Shown: in pieces, positions 1 to 5,746 of the stretch
Layout: every line of letters starts with the position of its first letter
Position numbering within the stretch: the stretch's first letter is position 1
Source: a bacterium
GTDB lineage: Bacteria; Thermosulfidibacterota; Thermosulfidibacteria; Thermosulfidibacterales; Thermosulfidibacteraceae
Direction of reading: 5' to 3'
Assembly: GCA_027022065.1 (NCBI GenBank)
Contig: JALVZS010000129.1
Span: forward strand, 1-8,656
DNA: 8,656 bases
Position numbers and translations under genes: made by a program
Notes under the pieces: generated by a model
Databases searched by the model: none
Seen by the model: only the letters and a program-made list of their open reading frames with translations
Told to the model about the DNA's origin: nothing

Positions 1-2
1 GC

Positions 3-656
3 TTTGCCTCTGCGGATGCCGACTGGGAGGATCTGTTTGACGGCGTCTTCGGCATAGCGGAGGTGGGAGCAAAGATAAACATCTCGGGCCTTGAGGGCCA
101 CTACAGGCTCTACGGCTGGTTCAACACAAGATCCCATCTGGATGTGGACGACATTAAGCACATTAAGGGACACATTGACGATGACGAGGAGAACTACGGG
201 ATAGGGATAAGCCTTGATCAGGAGATAGTGAAGGACACGCTTGTGGCCTTTTTGAGGGCAGGCTGGGAGAACGGTGATGCGGTTTTGGGTGATTACTCCG
301 ATGGAGAGCTCAGCCTTGATAGCGTGCCCATAAAGGATGCGCTGAGCTTCGGCTTCAGGCTTTCCGGAAGGCTCTGGGGCAGAGAAAACGACGAGCTTGG
401 TGCGGCGTATGGGGTTGTTTTCGTGAACGATGATGCACAAGAGACCTACAGAGAATACTTCTACTCCGACTACTACAGGCACCCTGAGAAGGTGGACATG
501 GAGGATGAGCACCATGTGGAGGTTTACTACAAGGCGAGCTTCTTTGACGGGCACCTGGAGTTCACGCCGGACTTTCAATTTGTGGTCAATCCCAACGGAA
601 ACGGGGATGCGGACACTGTCTATGTAATAGGAACCCGCATGCAGGTGAACTTCTAA
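3..656 (+). CDS. OprB-like carbohydrate-selective porin, C-terminal part (5' end outside window)
   Basis: The reading frame is open from the first complete codon (position 3) to TAA at 654-656, giving 218 residues; a GTG at 63 is internal and not a likely start. The product is predicted to be an outer-membrane beta-barrel for passive uptake of sugars or other small solutes. The sequence shows alternating hydrophobic/aromatic strands separated by acidic loops (DIKHIKGHIDDDEENYGIGI), a GAAYG segment, and near the end the OprB-type signature E-V-Y-Y-K-A followed by EFTPDFQFVVNPNGN. The protein ends in ...MQVNF, a terminal phenylalanine typical of proteins inserted by the BAM machinery. OprB porins are usually about 400-480 residues, so roughly half is missing. 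The signal peptide lies outside the window and the substrate cannot be inferred. A hairpin follows the stop codon, which suggests that the transcript ends here. Confidence 0.82.
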   Translation, partial: FASADADWEDLFDGVFGIAEVGAKINISGLEGHYRLYGWFNTRSHLDVDDIKHIKGHIDDDEENYGIGISLDQEIVKDTLVAFLRAGWENGDAVLGDYSDGELSLDSVPIKDALSFGFRLSGRLWGRENDELGAAYGVVFVNDDAQETYREYFYSDYYRHPEKVDMEDEHHVEVYYKASFFDGHLEFTPDFQFVVNPNGNGDADTVYVIGTRMQVNF

Positions 657-663
657 CTCTGCC

Positions 664-684
664 GGGCGCCTTCTAAGGGCGCCC
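664..684 (+). terminator. GC-rich hairpin after the porin gene, probable terminator
   Basis: GGGCGCC (664-670) and GGCGCCC (678-684) are perfect complements and start 7 bases after the porin stop codon. A G-U and a T-A pair can extend the stem, leaving a three-base loop. The following T-tract is poor (ATTTAC). A second, weak A/T-rich hairpin comes next: ACAAAA (689-694) with TTTTGT (699-704). The hairpin may therefore terminate inefficiently or mainly protect the 3' end of the porin mRNA. Confidence 0.6.
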
Positions 685-734
685 ATTTACAAAACTAATT
701 TTGTTTGTGAAAGCAAAAGAAAAACTTGGTAATC

Positions 735-748
735 GTGATAGTTATCAC
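735..748. promoter_or_regulatory. Palindromic operator resembling a CRP/FNR-family site
   Basis: GTGATAGTTATCAC is a perfect inverted repeat with six-base arms and a two-base centre. It can be read as GTGA-N6-TCAC, the core of CRP sites, or as xTGAT-N4-ATCAx, the core of FNR sites. Its centre (741.5) is about 70 bases upstream of the transcription start predicted for the promoter at 777-805 (about position 812). That is close to the -71 spacing at which class I CRP-family activators work. The regulator is not in the window, so the family assignment is inference. Confidence 0.5.
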
Positions 749-776
749 TGAAGCAACTCAAATATTGCGAAAAGTG

Positions 777-805
777 TTGACAAAAAGATAATGGTTTTTT
801 ATATT
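777..805 (+). promoter_or_regulatory. Strong sigma-70-type promoter for the 51-residue gene
   Basis: TTGACA at 777-782 is a perfect -35 element. TATATT at 800-805 matches five of six bases of the -10 consensus, and the spacer is exactly 17 bases and A/T-rich. Transcription should start near 812, giving a leader of about 28 bases with the Shine-Dalgarno sequence at 827-836. Apart from the operator upstream, the region from 705 to 776 holds only A/T-rich DNA and a short GCAA-N8-TTGC inverted repeat (753-768) of uncertain meaning. Confidence 0.8.
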
Positions 806-826
806 TTAAAAAGCGAAACCCAAGAA

Positions 827-836
827 AAGGAGGTGA
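827..836 (+). promoter_or_regulatory. Ideal ribosome binding site for the 51-residue gene
   Basis: AAGGAGGTGA is complementary over its whole length to the usual 3' end of 16S rRNA. AGGAGG ends 6 bases before the ATG at 840 and 9 bases before a second ATG at 843, so either could be used. Together with the promoter it is the main evidence that this short gene is translated, and probably well expressed. Confidence 0.8.
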
Positions 837-839
837 AGC

Positions 840-995
840 ATGATGGCACAGGATACCAAGATCAGAGGAGACAGGTATTCTCCTATACTGAGAGAGAAGA
901 AAAAGCTGTTTCAGTTACCCAAGGACATTAAGGACAAGGTGGGAGCAGTAGCAGTGGTTCAGGAGGAGGAAACTCCTAAGAAGAAGGAGCAGTAG
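840..995 (+). CDS. Small charged protein of unknown function (51 residues)
   Basis: I do not recognise this protein. It starts ATG ATG (50 or 51 residues) and ends at TAG, 993-995. The N-terminal half is basic: residues 4-22 include QDTKIRGDRYSPILREKKK. A short mixed segment follows (LFQLPKDIKDKVGAVAVV, residues 23-40), then a highly charged tail of QEEE and TPKKKEQ. By count it has 10 Lys and 3 Arg against 5 Glu and 4 Asp, no Cys, His or Trp, and no signal peptide or membrane segment. It should be cytoplasmic and may bind nucleic acid or a protein partner, but that is a guess. It has a near-consensus promoter, an upstream palindrome and an ideal ribosome binding site, so it is unlikely to be a chance ORF. 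Its last 20 bases overlap the end of the convergent endonuclease IV gene. No terminator is visible just downstream, so its transcript may run antisense into that gene. Confidence 0.7.
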   Translation: MMAQDTKIRGDRYSPILREKKKLFQLPKDIKDKVGAVAVVQEEETPKKKEQ

Positions 996-1872
996 TCTTC
1001 AGTATCCGCCTCACCCTCCTCATATTCTCTCTATCCCACTCTTCTCCCCACGGAGTCTCCATCACCATAGGCTTCGTTCTCAAAACGGGATGCGAAAGGA
1101 TCACCTTGAACCCCTCCTCCCCGATCTCCCCCTCCCCTATGTGCCAGTGGCGATCCACCCTTGAAGCAAAAGGAGTTTTTGAATCGTTAAGGTGGATCAG
1201 CTCAAGCCTTTCAAGCCCAAATCTTTTCTGAATCTCCTGCAGAAAGGCATCAAGCCCAAGCCTTTCATGAACAGGATAACCCGCCTGAAAGGCATGGGCA
1301 GTGTCAAAGCACAAAGCAAGCCTTTCGGGAAAGCGGGACCTCATAAGGATATCCTCAAGGTGCTCCAATCTGAAGCCTATCTCTGTGCCCTGCCCCGCTG
1401 TATTCTCCATAAGTATCTTCACTTCCTCCACCTCAAGAAACGCTGCATCAAATGCCTCGGCTATAAGCCTTACACCCTCGCGGTAATCCAAACCTTTCAG
1501 CTTTCCCACATGGACCACAACCCTTGATATTCCCAGCCTCTTACACCTTGAAAGCTCCTCCACCAGCATCTTAACAGAACGCTTATAAAGCTCTCCTTTA
1601 GCACAAAAATTGGCGAGATAGGGCAGATGGGAAAACACCGGACCTTTAAACTCCCTTAAAAGCCTTTTGAACGCCAACACCTCCTCATCAGAAATACATC
1701 TGGGCTTCCAGCTTCTGGGATTGGACGTAAAGATCTGGAAGGTGGTGCAGCCTAAAGCCTGCGCCCTTTCAAAGGCCTTATGAAGTCCTCCAGAAACAGA
1801 AACGTGAAAGCCTACGAGGAACTCAGCTTTTTCAGCTCTTCGTATGTGAAGGTCTTTCCGCAAACCCAGCAC
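976..1872 (-). CDS. nfo: Endonuclease IV (AP endonuclease, Nfo family)
   Basis: This is a DNA repair enzyme that cuts the backbone 5' of abasic sites and removes 3'-blocking groups, using three zinc ions in an AP-endonuclease-2 TIM barrel. Numbered from the GTG at 1872 (298 residues), all nine metal ligands known from E. coli Nfo have counterparts: H82 (SHLPY), H121 (VVVHVG), E156 (MENTAGQG), D190 and H193 (CFDTAHAF), H227 (HLNDSK), D240 and H242 (VDRHWHIGEG) and E272 (METPW). Length is near the usual 280-300. The start is uncertain. The GTG has AAGGAG (1884-1889) 11 bases upstream, but it adds about 17 residues ahead of the normal family N-terminus (LVGFHVSVSGGL), where no ATG, GTG or TTG exists. 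The gene overlaps the zinc-ribbon gene by 61 bases in the -1 frame and is last in the glutamate synthase operon. Function is sure; the start is not. Confidence 0.93.
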   Translation of the reverse strand: MLGLRKDLHIRRAEKAEFLVGFHVSVSGGLHKAFERAQALGCTTFQIFTSNPRSWKPRCISDEEVLAFKRLLREFKGPVFSHLPYLANFCAKGELYKRSVKMLVEELSRCKRLGISRVVVHVGKLKGLDYREGVRLIAEAFDAAFLEVEEVKILMENTAGQGTEIGFRLEHLEDILMRSRFPERLALCFDTAHAFQAGYPVHERLGLDAFLQEIQKRFGLERLELIHLNDSKTPFASRVDRHWHIGEGEIGEEGFKVILSHPVLRTKPMVMETPWGEEWDRENMRRVRRILKTTAPSS

Positions 1873-1982
1873 TTAACGGGATTCTCCTTGGCAGTCCTCA
1901 GCCTTTCAGGAGCAACGAGGTTCTGCTTTCCGCAGTTGGGACATCTGAACACCAGAGGCTTAGTAGGCGTAGATCTTTCCAT
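1812..1982 (-). CDS. Small zinc-ribbon protein (56 residues)
   Basis: This short frame lies between the GXGXG subunit and endonuclease IV and overlaps both. It begins MERSTPTKPLVF and carries two cysteine pairs, CPNC (residues 14-17) and CWVC (38-41, followed by GKTF), a spacing typical of a zinc ribbon. It ends in YEELKKLSSS before TAG at 1812-1814. The ATG at 1980-1982 lies inside the 3' end of the upstream gene (23-base overlap) with only a weak AGG upstream, so translation is probably coupled. A GTG at 1950-1952 would give a 46-residue form that keeps both knuckles but has no Shine-Dalgarno sequence. Related ribbons occur in transcription, translation and DNA-handling proteins; the sequence does not show which applies here. 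The preserved CxxC pairs argue for a real gene. A functional link or fusion with the nuclease downstream is possible. Confidence 0.72.
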   Translation of the reverse strand: MERSTPTKPLVFRCPNCGKQNLVAPERLRTAKENPVKCWVCGKTFTYEELKKLSSS

Positions 1983-2712
1983 AAGGCCTGGTGCTTACAG
2001 GAACAAGCTTCGTAAAGGGAGACTTCATTATCTCATCAACGGATAACCCGTAATCCTTGAAGTCTTCGCAGTACTCCTTCAGGAGCTTCTTTAAGAGCAG
2101 AAAGTCCTTTTCGTCCAGCTCCTTAATGCCCACCTCTTTGCCAAGATTGTGAGGGTCCACCTCCCCCCTTATGTACATAACACCACCGTGCATACCCGTG
2201 CCTAGATAGCTCCCCACTATGGGCCTGTCATCGTCGTCCCAGAGGTTGAGAAGGATTAAGATGCCGCCTGCCATATACTCACCGAAAAAGTCCCCCGCCT
2301 TTCCCCCAACAATGATCACAGGGACCATATCCTTGTAAGTCTTCATGTGGATGCCCGTTCTGTAGCCTATATCCCTGAGAATATGAAGCTTTCCTCCCCT
2401 CATTCCATAGCCGCACACATCTCCCGCCATGCCATGCACCACAATCTTTGTTCCCTCCATAGTGTTACCCACACCATCCTGTGCGTCATCGTAAACTATG
2501 ATGGTGCCTCTCTTCATAAAGACGCCCAAGTCGTTTCCCGCAACACCGTGGATCTCTATAAACACATCCTCCATTATGCCCGCACCGATATACCTTTGGC
2601 CGTTAACGTTGTGCAAAATAAAGTGGCGGTATCCCTCCGCCACCTTGTCCCTTATAATCTGGTTGAGTTCTCTGTAGTGCATTCCCTTGGCATCTATAAC
2701 CAAAGGCTCCAT
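1960..2712 (-). CDS. Glutamate synthase GXGXG-domain subunit, archaeal-type (GltB3)
   Basis: This stand-alone subunit corresponds to the C-terminal right-handed beta-helix of ordinary GltB, a structural domain that helps hold the amidotransferase and synthase centres together. The 250 residues show the repeating glycine pattern of the GXGXG family: HGVAGNDLGVFMKRG, HGMAGDVCGYGMRGG, GGKAGDFFGEYMAGG and GSYLGTGMHGG. About 60 C-terminal residues follow that are rich in Lys, Glu and Leu. I chose the ATG at 2712 because GGGGGAG (2718-2724) sits 5 bases upstream; a GTG at 2718 is in frame but inside that site. Only 11 bases separate it from the amidotransferase gene. Similar proteins are tungsten/molybdenum formylmethanofuran dehydrogenase subunit C, but the adjacent glutamate synthase subunits make the GltB3 assignment firm. 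Confidence 0.92.
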   Translation of the reverse strand: MEPLVIDAKGMHYRELNQIIRDKVAEGYRHFILHNVNGQRYIGAGIMEDVFIEIHGVAGNDLGVFMKRGTIIVYDDAQDGVGNTMEGTKIVVHGMAGDVCGYGMRGGKLHILRDIGYRTGIHMKTYKDMVPVIIVGGKAGDFFGEYMAGGILILLNLWDDDDRPIVGSYLGTGMHGGVMYIRGEVDPHNLGKEVGIKELDEKDFLLLKKLLKEYCEDFKDYGLSVDEIMKSPFTKLVPVSTRPYGKIYAY

Positions 2713-2717
2713 TTGCA

Positions 2718-2724
2718 CTCCCCC
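2718..2724 (-). promoter_or_regulatory. Ribosome binding site that fixes the GXGXG subunit start
   Basis: GGGGGAG, read on the minus strand, overlaps the TAG stop of the amidotransferase gene (2724-2726) and lies 5 bases before the ATG at 2712. It leaves no room for the in-frame GTG at 2718. The arrangement suggests translational coupling between the two subunits. Confidence 0.65.
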
Positions 2725-3839
2725 TAAACCTGATGCTCCTTAAACTGGGTTCCCCCGTCAAAGTCCTCAAATAACGCTATAACTGGATCACCTGCCTTGG
2801 GCGCCCAGACCCTATCTGGAGAAGGGCATATCTCCCTTATGGCAGCCTCCTCGCTGGCCATGTACACCTTGTCATCCTTGACTGCCGCAACGAAGGGCCT
2901 CAGCTTTATCCTGTCGTTTAACCCCATTAAGCCACCATTCCAGGAAACCAAAATAGCAAAGGGCCCGTTCAAAAGGGCGGATCCGTAAACCATGCGGATA
3001 GCAGTAAAGAGCCTTCTTTGGTTTTCGGGCATCCTGTCTATGTCCTTCCAGAAGGGGCTTGCCAAAGCATAAGCGGCTATTCTCAAGGGCAGTTTATGCC
3101 TTCTAACCAACAAATCTATAAGATAGGCCACCACCTCGGTATCCGTTCTTAATGTGCACTTGTAGCCGAACATCTCCAGATAACGCTTGTTGGTGCCGTA
3201 GGATGAAATCTCACCGTTGTGCACCACTGCCCAGTCTAGAAGTGTAAAGGGATGGGCACCACCCCACCATCCAGGGGTGTTGGTGGGAAACCTGGTGTGG
3301 GCAACCCAAAGATAGGCCTGATACTCGTCTATCCTGTAAAACTCCCCTATATCATCGGGCTCACCAACACCCTTAAAGGCCCCCATGTTCTTGCCAGAGG
3401 AAAAGACATAAGCCCCCCTTATCTTGTCGTTTATGTCCATAACCGCCTTCATCACATAGTCCTCTTCCACAAAATCGCTCTCATCAGGGGGCTCTATGGG
3501 CCTAAGGAAGTATCTCCAAAGAAGAGGGCTATCCTGAATGCCCTTTACCTTCCTAGTGGGGATTTCCTCATAGTGTATCACATGGAACCTCTGCTTTATG
3601 TATTCTTCAGTCTCCTTCCTCGCAAGCTCGTCATCGTACATGATGTGGAAGGCATACTCATCGGGAAAGTCTGGATATATCCCGTATCCCGCATATCCTG
3701 CACCCAGTCCGTTTCCCCTCTCCCTCATGTGGGTAATGGACCTTATTATTACCTCTCCAGGAATGAGATTCTTCTTTCTTGATATTATACCTGATAAGCC
3801 ACAACCTGAGAGCTCTCTACTCCTGGTCAACACCATCAT
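2724..3839 (-). CDS. Glutamate synthase glutamine amidotransferase subunit, archaeal-type (GltB1)
   Basis: A class II (Ntn) glutamine amidotransferase that hydrolyses glutamine and delivers ammonia to the FMN subunit. From the ATG at 3839 it has 371 residues. The nucleophile is the Cys in CGLSGII (C13), followed by [16 protein letters not shown] (38-53), HTRFPTN (181-187, substrate-binding Arg), HNGE (207-210, oxyanion-hole Asn and Gly) and RTDTE (231-235, Asp that binds the substrate amine). No start codon lies directly before the Cys, so a leader of about 12 residues must be removed to expose it, as in GltB and GlmS relatives with propeptides. The ATG at 3839 has AAGGGGGT (3848-3855) 8 bases upstream. 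An earlier in-frame ATG at 3869 would only lengthen the leader. The gene overlaps the oxidoreductase gene upstream by 23 bases. Confidence 0.92.
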   Translation of the reverse strand: MMVLTRSRELSGCGLSGIISRKKNLIPGEVIIRSITHMRERGNGLGAGYAGYGIYPDFPDEYAFHIMYDDELARKETEEYIKQRFHVIHYEEIPTRKVKGIQDSPLLWRYFLRPIEPPDESDFVEEDYVMKAVMDINDKIRGAYVFSSGKNMGAFKGVGEPDDIGEFYRIDEYQAYLWVAHTRFPTNTPGWWGGAHPFTLLDWAVVHNGEISSYGTNKRYLEMFGYKCTLRTDTEVVAYLIDLLVRRHKLPLRIAAYALASPFWKDIDRMPENQRRLFTAIRMVYGSALLNGPFAILVSWNGGLMGLNDRIKLRPFVAAVKDDKVYMASEEAAIREICPSPDRVWAPKAGDPVIALFEDFDGGTQFKEHQV

Positions 3840-5241
3840 GAAGGCATACCCCCTTATCGTCAAAGGCACATATTTCTTCTATCCTAGCAGAGTAACCTGT
3901 GAAAAGCCTCCTGTAGCTGTATGGAAACACCGCCCATCCGAATCTTCTAATCTCCTTCCTGCTTGAGAAGTTCATAGGCGGCAAAGCCCCCTCAATAGGA
4001 TAAACAGCCTCCGGAAGACTTATCTGATCCACCAGAACATCCTTAAAGGGAGAAACATCCATCCTGCTCCATATAAGACCCGTGTATAAGCCCGCCCTTC
4101 TTATATCCCCTATGATGGCAAACCCCAAAAGCCTGTTGTGCCCTATAACAGCCTTCCTATAGATACCCTTTTCTTCGTCCACATACCTTAGCACCTCAAT
4201 GGCTGCGTCCTCATCCCCCTCTTCAACAGCGCTCATACCGGCAGAAACCACCTGGAACCCGAAAAAGCCTATGGAGTTTATGGGAAAAGCACCCACAAAG
4301 CGCCTTCTGCCTCCAGCCATGTTGGAGCCTGCTATAAGCCCGTGCCTGTAGGCCACAGGCCACACCAGATTGGGTCTCTTCTGCCCCAGGATGAGATCGT
4401 AGGACTCGGCACAGTCTCCCGCAGCGTATATGCCCTCAACATTGGTCTCCATCATGTCGTCCACTACTATGCCCTTGTTAACCTCTATCCCGCTTCCCTC
4501 AACAGGCTTGATGTTGGGCCTAACCCCCACGGCAACTATCACTGCATCACACTCTATCTTAGCACCGCTTTTCAGCTCCACCTGCCTCACCCTGCCCGAT
4601 GCATCCCTCCCAATTCCCACAACAGAATCTCCCAGCACATAGGAGACCCCAGCCTTATCCAAGGCCCTTTCTGCCAGCCTGCTACCCTGAGAATCCAGCA
4701 CCATGGGGAGAATGCGGTCAAGAAGCTCCACTATAACCACATCCTTTCCCCTCTTTTTCAGGGCCTCCGCCGCCTTCATCCCTATCATTCCCGCACCTAT
4801 CACCACTACTTTCCTGACCTCGGGCAGGCAGCTCTCAATGGCCTTCATGTCCGCTATGGTGGTGAAAGTGAAGACGTAGGGACTCTGGACATTCTCTATG
4901 GGAGGAATAAAAGGCACCCCGCCTACCGCCAGAAGCAGCTTCTCAAAGGGAATCTTACTGCCATCTGAAAGGTACGCCTTTCTCTCCTTTACATCCACCC
5001 CCTCAAGCCTTACCTGGTAGAGAACCTCAACCCTGTTCTGCTGATAGAACGACTCCCTTTTGTAAGGAAGTCTCCACTCCTCCACATCCCCTGCAAGCAC
5101 ATAGGTAATGAGGGGACGGCAGTATGCGGTGTAGGGCTCAGGGGATATTACCGTTATTTTCCCCTCCTTATCCCTTTCCCTTATGGCCTGTATGGCCGAA
5201 ACAGCGGCAACGGAATTTCCCACTATGAGATACTCAGCCAC
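3817..5241 (-). CDS. FAD/NAD(P)-dependent pyridine nucleotide-disulfide-family oxidoreductase
   Basis: A 474-residue flavoprotein with the two-dinucleotide fold. The FAD site starts at [14 protein letters not shown] (residues 4-17). AVGGVP (105-110) is the mid-domain motif, [17 protein letters not shown] (145-161) is the NAD(P) site, and [11 protein letters not shown] (270-280) is the second FAD motif. The [12 protein letters not shown] segment (33-44) resembles the NirB/rubredoxin-reductase branch; no CxxxxC redox disulfide is seen, so it is not a classical disulfide reductase. About 90 C-terminal residues extend past the usual core, to ...[17 protein letters not shown]. The GTG start has AAGGAGGG (5246-5253) overlapping the stop of the ferredoxin gene. 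Lying between the Fe-S subunit and the amidotransferase, it probably carries electrons between NAD(P)H and the Fe-S proteins of the synthase, although it is not a GltD homologue in the usual sense. The partner is inferred from position. Confidence 0.85.
   Translation of the reverse strand: MAEYLIVGNSVAAVSAIQAIRERDKEGKITVISPEPYTAYCRPLITYVLAGDVEEWRLPYKRESFYQQNRVEVLYQVRLEGVDVKERKAYLSDGSKIPFEKLLLAVGGVPFIPPIENVQSPYVFTFTTIADMKAIESCLPEVRKVVVIGAGMIGMKAAEALKKRGKDVVIVELLDRILPMVLDSQGSRLAERALDKAGVSYVLGDSVVGIGRDASGRVRQVELKSGAKIECDAVIVAVGVRPNIKPVEGSGIEVNKGIVVDDMMETNVEGIYAAGDCAESYDLILGQKRPNLVWPVAYRHGLIAGSNMAGGRRRFVGAFPINSIGFFGFQVVSAGMSAVEEGDEDAAIEVLRYVDEEKGIYRKAVIGHNRLLGFAIIGDIRRAGLYTGLIWSRMDVSPFKDVLVDQISLPEAVYPIEGALPPMNFSSRKEIRRFGWAVFPYSYRRLFTGYSARIEEICAFDDKGVCLHDGVDQE
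3848..3855 (-). promoter_or_regulatory. Ribosome binding site that decides the amidotransferase start
   Basis: AAGGGGGT on the minus strand lies inside the 3' end of the oxidoreductase gene, 8 bases before the tandem ATG ATG at 3839 and 3836. It supports these starts over the ATG at 3869, where I see no comparable site. Confidence 0.6.
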
Positions 5242-5251
5242 CTATCCCTCC

Positions 5252-5746
5252 TTAACCTTCAACAAATGGTTCCTCTTCTTCCTCAGGTAGCTCAAATATC
5301 AACCCCTCCGTTGTATCAAAAACCAATGCCCTGTTGGGACACGCCTGAACGCAGGCGGGCAGTTCCCTATCAGGGCACAAATCACACTTTGCAGCCTTTT
5401 TGGCCCCTTCCTTGGGGTTAACCGCCCCCCAGGGGCAGGAAACCACACACATGAAACATCCCACGCATATATCCTCGTAAACGATGACCCTTCCGTCAGG
5501 CTCCTTGTGCATGGCCCCTGTAATGCAGGCCTCCACACAGTAAGGCTCATCGCAGTGGCGGCAGTTTAGAGAAAAGGTTGTGGCCCCATTTACCTCAACG
5601 GTGGTGAAGGACTGAGGCCTTCCGTTGAAAAATGCCATCAGAGGATCCTTGAACTCGGAGTGCTCTATGGCACAGGCCACCTCGCATAAACGGCAACCCA
5701 TGCAGTTTTCCTCTATGGGATAGACCCTTTTTATACGAGCATTCAT
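5252..5746 (-). CDS. Four-cluster [4Fe-4S] ferredoxin-type electron transfer subunit
   Basis: A 164-residue protein of the DmsB/HycB type. Sixteen cysteines form four groups: residues 15, 18, 21, 25 (CMGCRLCEVAC); 62, 65, 70, 74 (CRHCDEPYCVEAC); 94, 97, 100, 104 (CVGCFMCVVSC); and 121, 124, 132, 136 (CDLCPDRELPACVQAC). With the cross-pairing usual in this family they should hold four [4Fe-4S] clusters. No signal peptide or membrane segment is visible, so it acts in the cytoplasm. The C-terminus is acidic (ELPEEEEE). The ATG overlaps the stop of the FMN subunit (ATGA), implying coupled translation at matched amounts. It is most likely the electron wire between the flavoprotein downstream and the FMN subunit. 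The reading as a glutamate synthase partner rests on operon position; the Fe-S content is direct. Confidence 0.9.
   Translation of the reverse strand: MNARIKRVYPIEENCMGCRLCEVACAIEHSEFKDPLMAFFNGRPQSFTTVEVNGATTFSLNCRHCDEPYCVEACITGAMHKEPDGRVIVYEDICVGCFMCVVSCPWGAVNPKEGAKKAAKCDLCPDRELPACVQACPNRALVFDTTEGLIFELPEEEEEPFVEG

Noticed and set aside
63-65. GTG as the start of the porin gene
   Set aside because: The frame is open upstream to the window edge, and a porin needs a signal peptide and far more strands than 197 residues provide.
964-977. AGGAG-GAAA-CTCCT hairpin near the end of the 51-residue gene, considered as a terminator
   Set aside because: The stem is only five base pairs, it lies inside both coding regions, and neither strand has a T-run after it.
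1200-1330. Repeated AAGCCTTTC at about 1204, 1258 and 1319, looking like a short dispersed repeat
   Set aside because: On the coding strand it reads GAAAGGCTT, in frame Glu-Arg-Leu, within ERLEL, HERLG and PERLA of endonuclease IV. Codon preference explains it.
1192-1527. Plus-strand open frames inside nfo, and similar ones at 2347-2727, 3252-3782, 4342-4968, 5953-6465 and 6637-6972
   Set aside because: Each lies opposite a well-conserved gene, has no family motif of its own and no convincing ribosome site. They are reverse-strand shadows.
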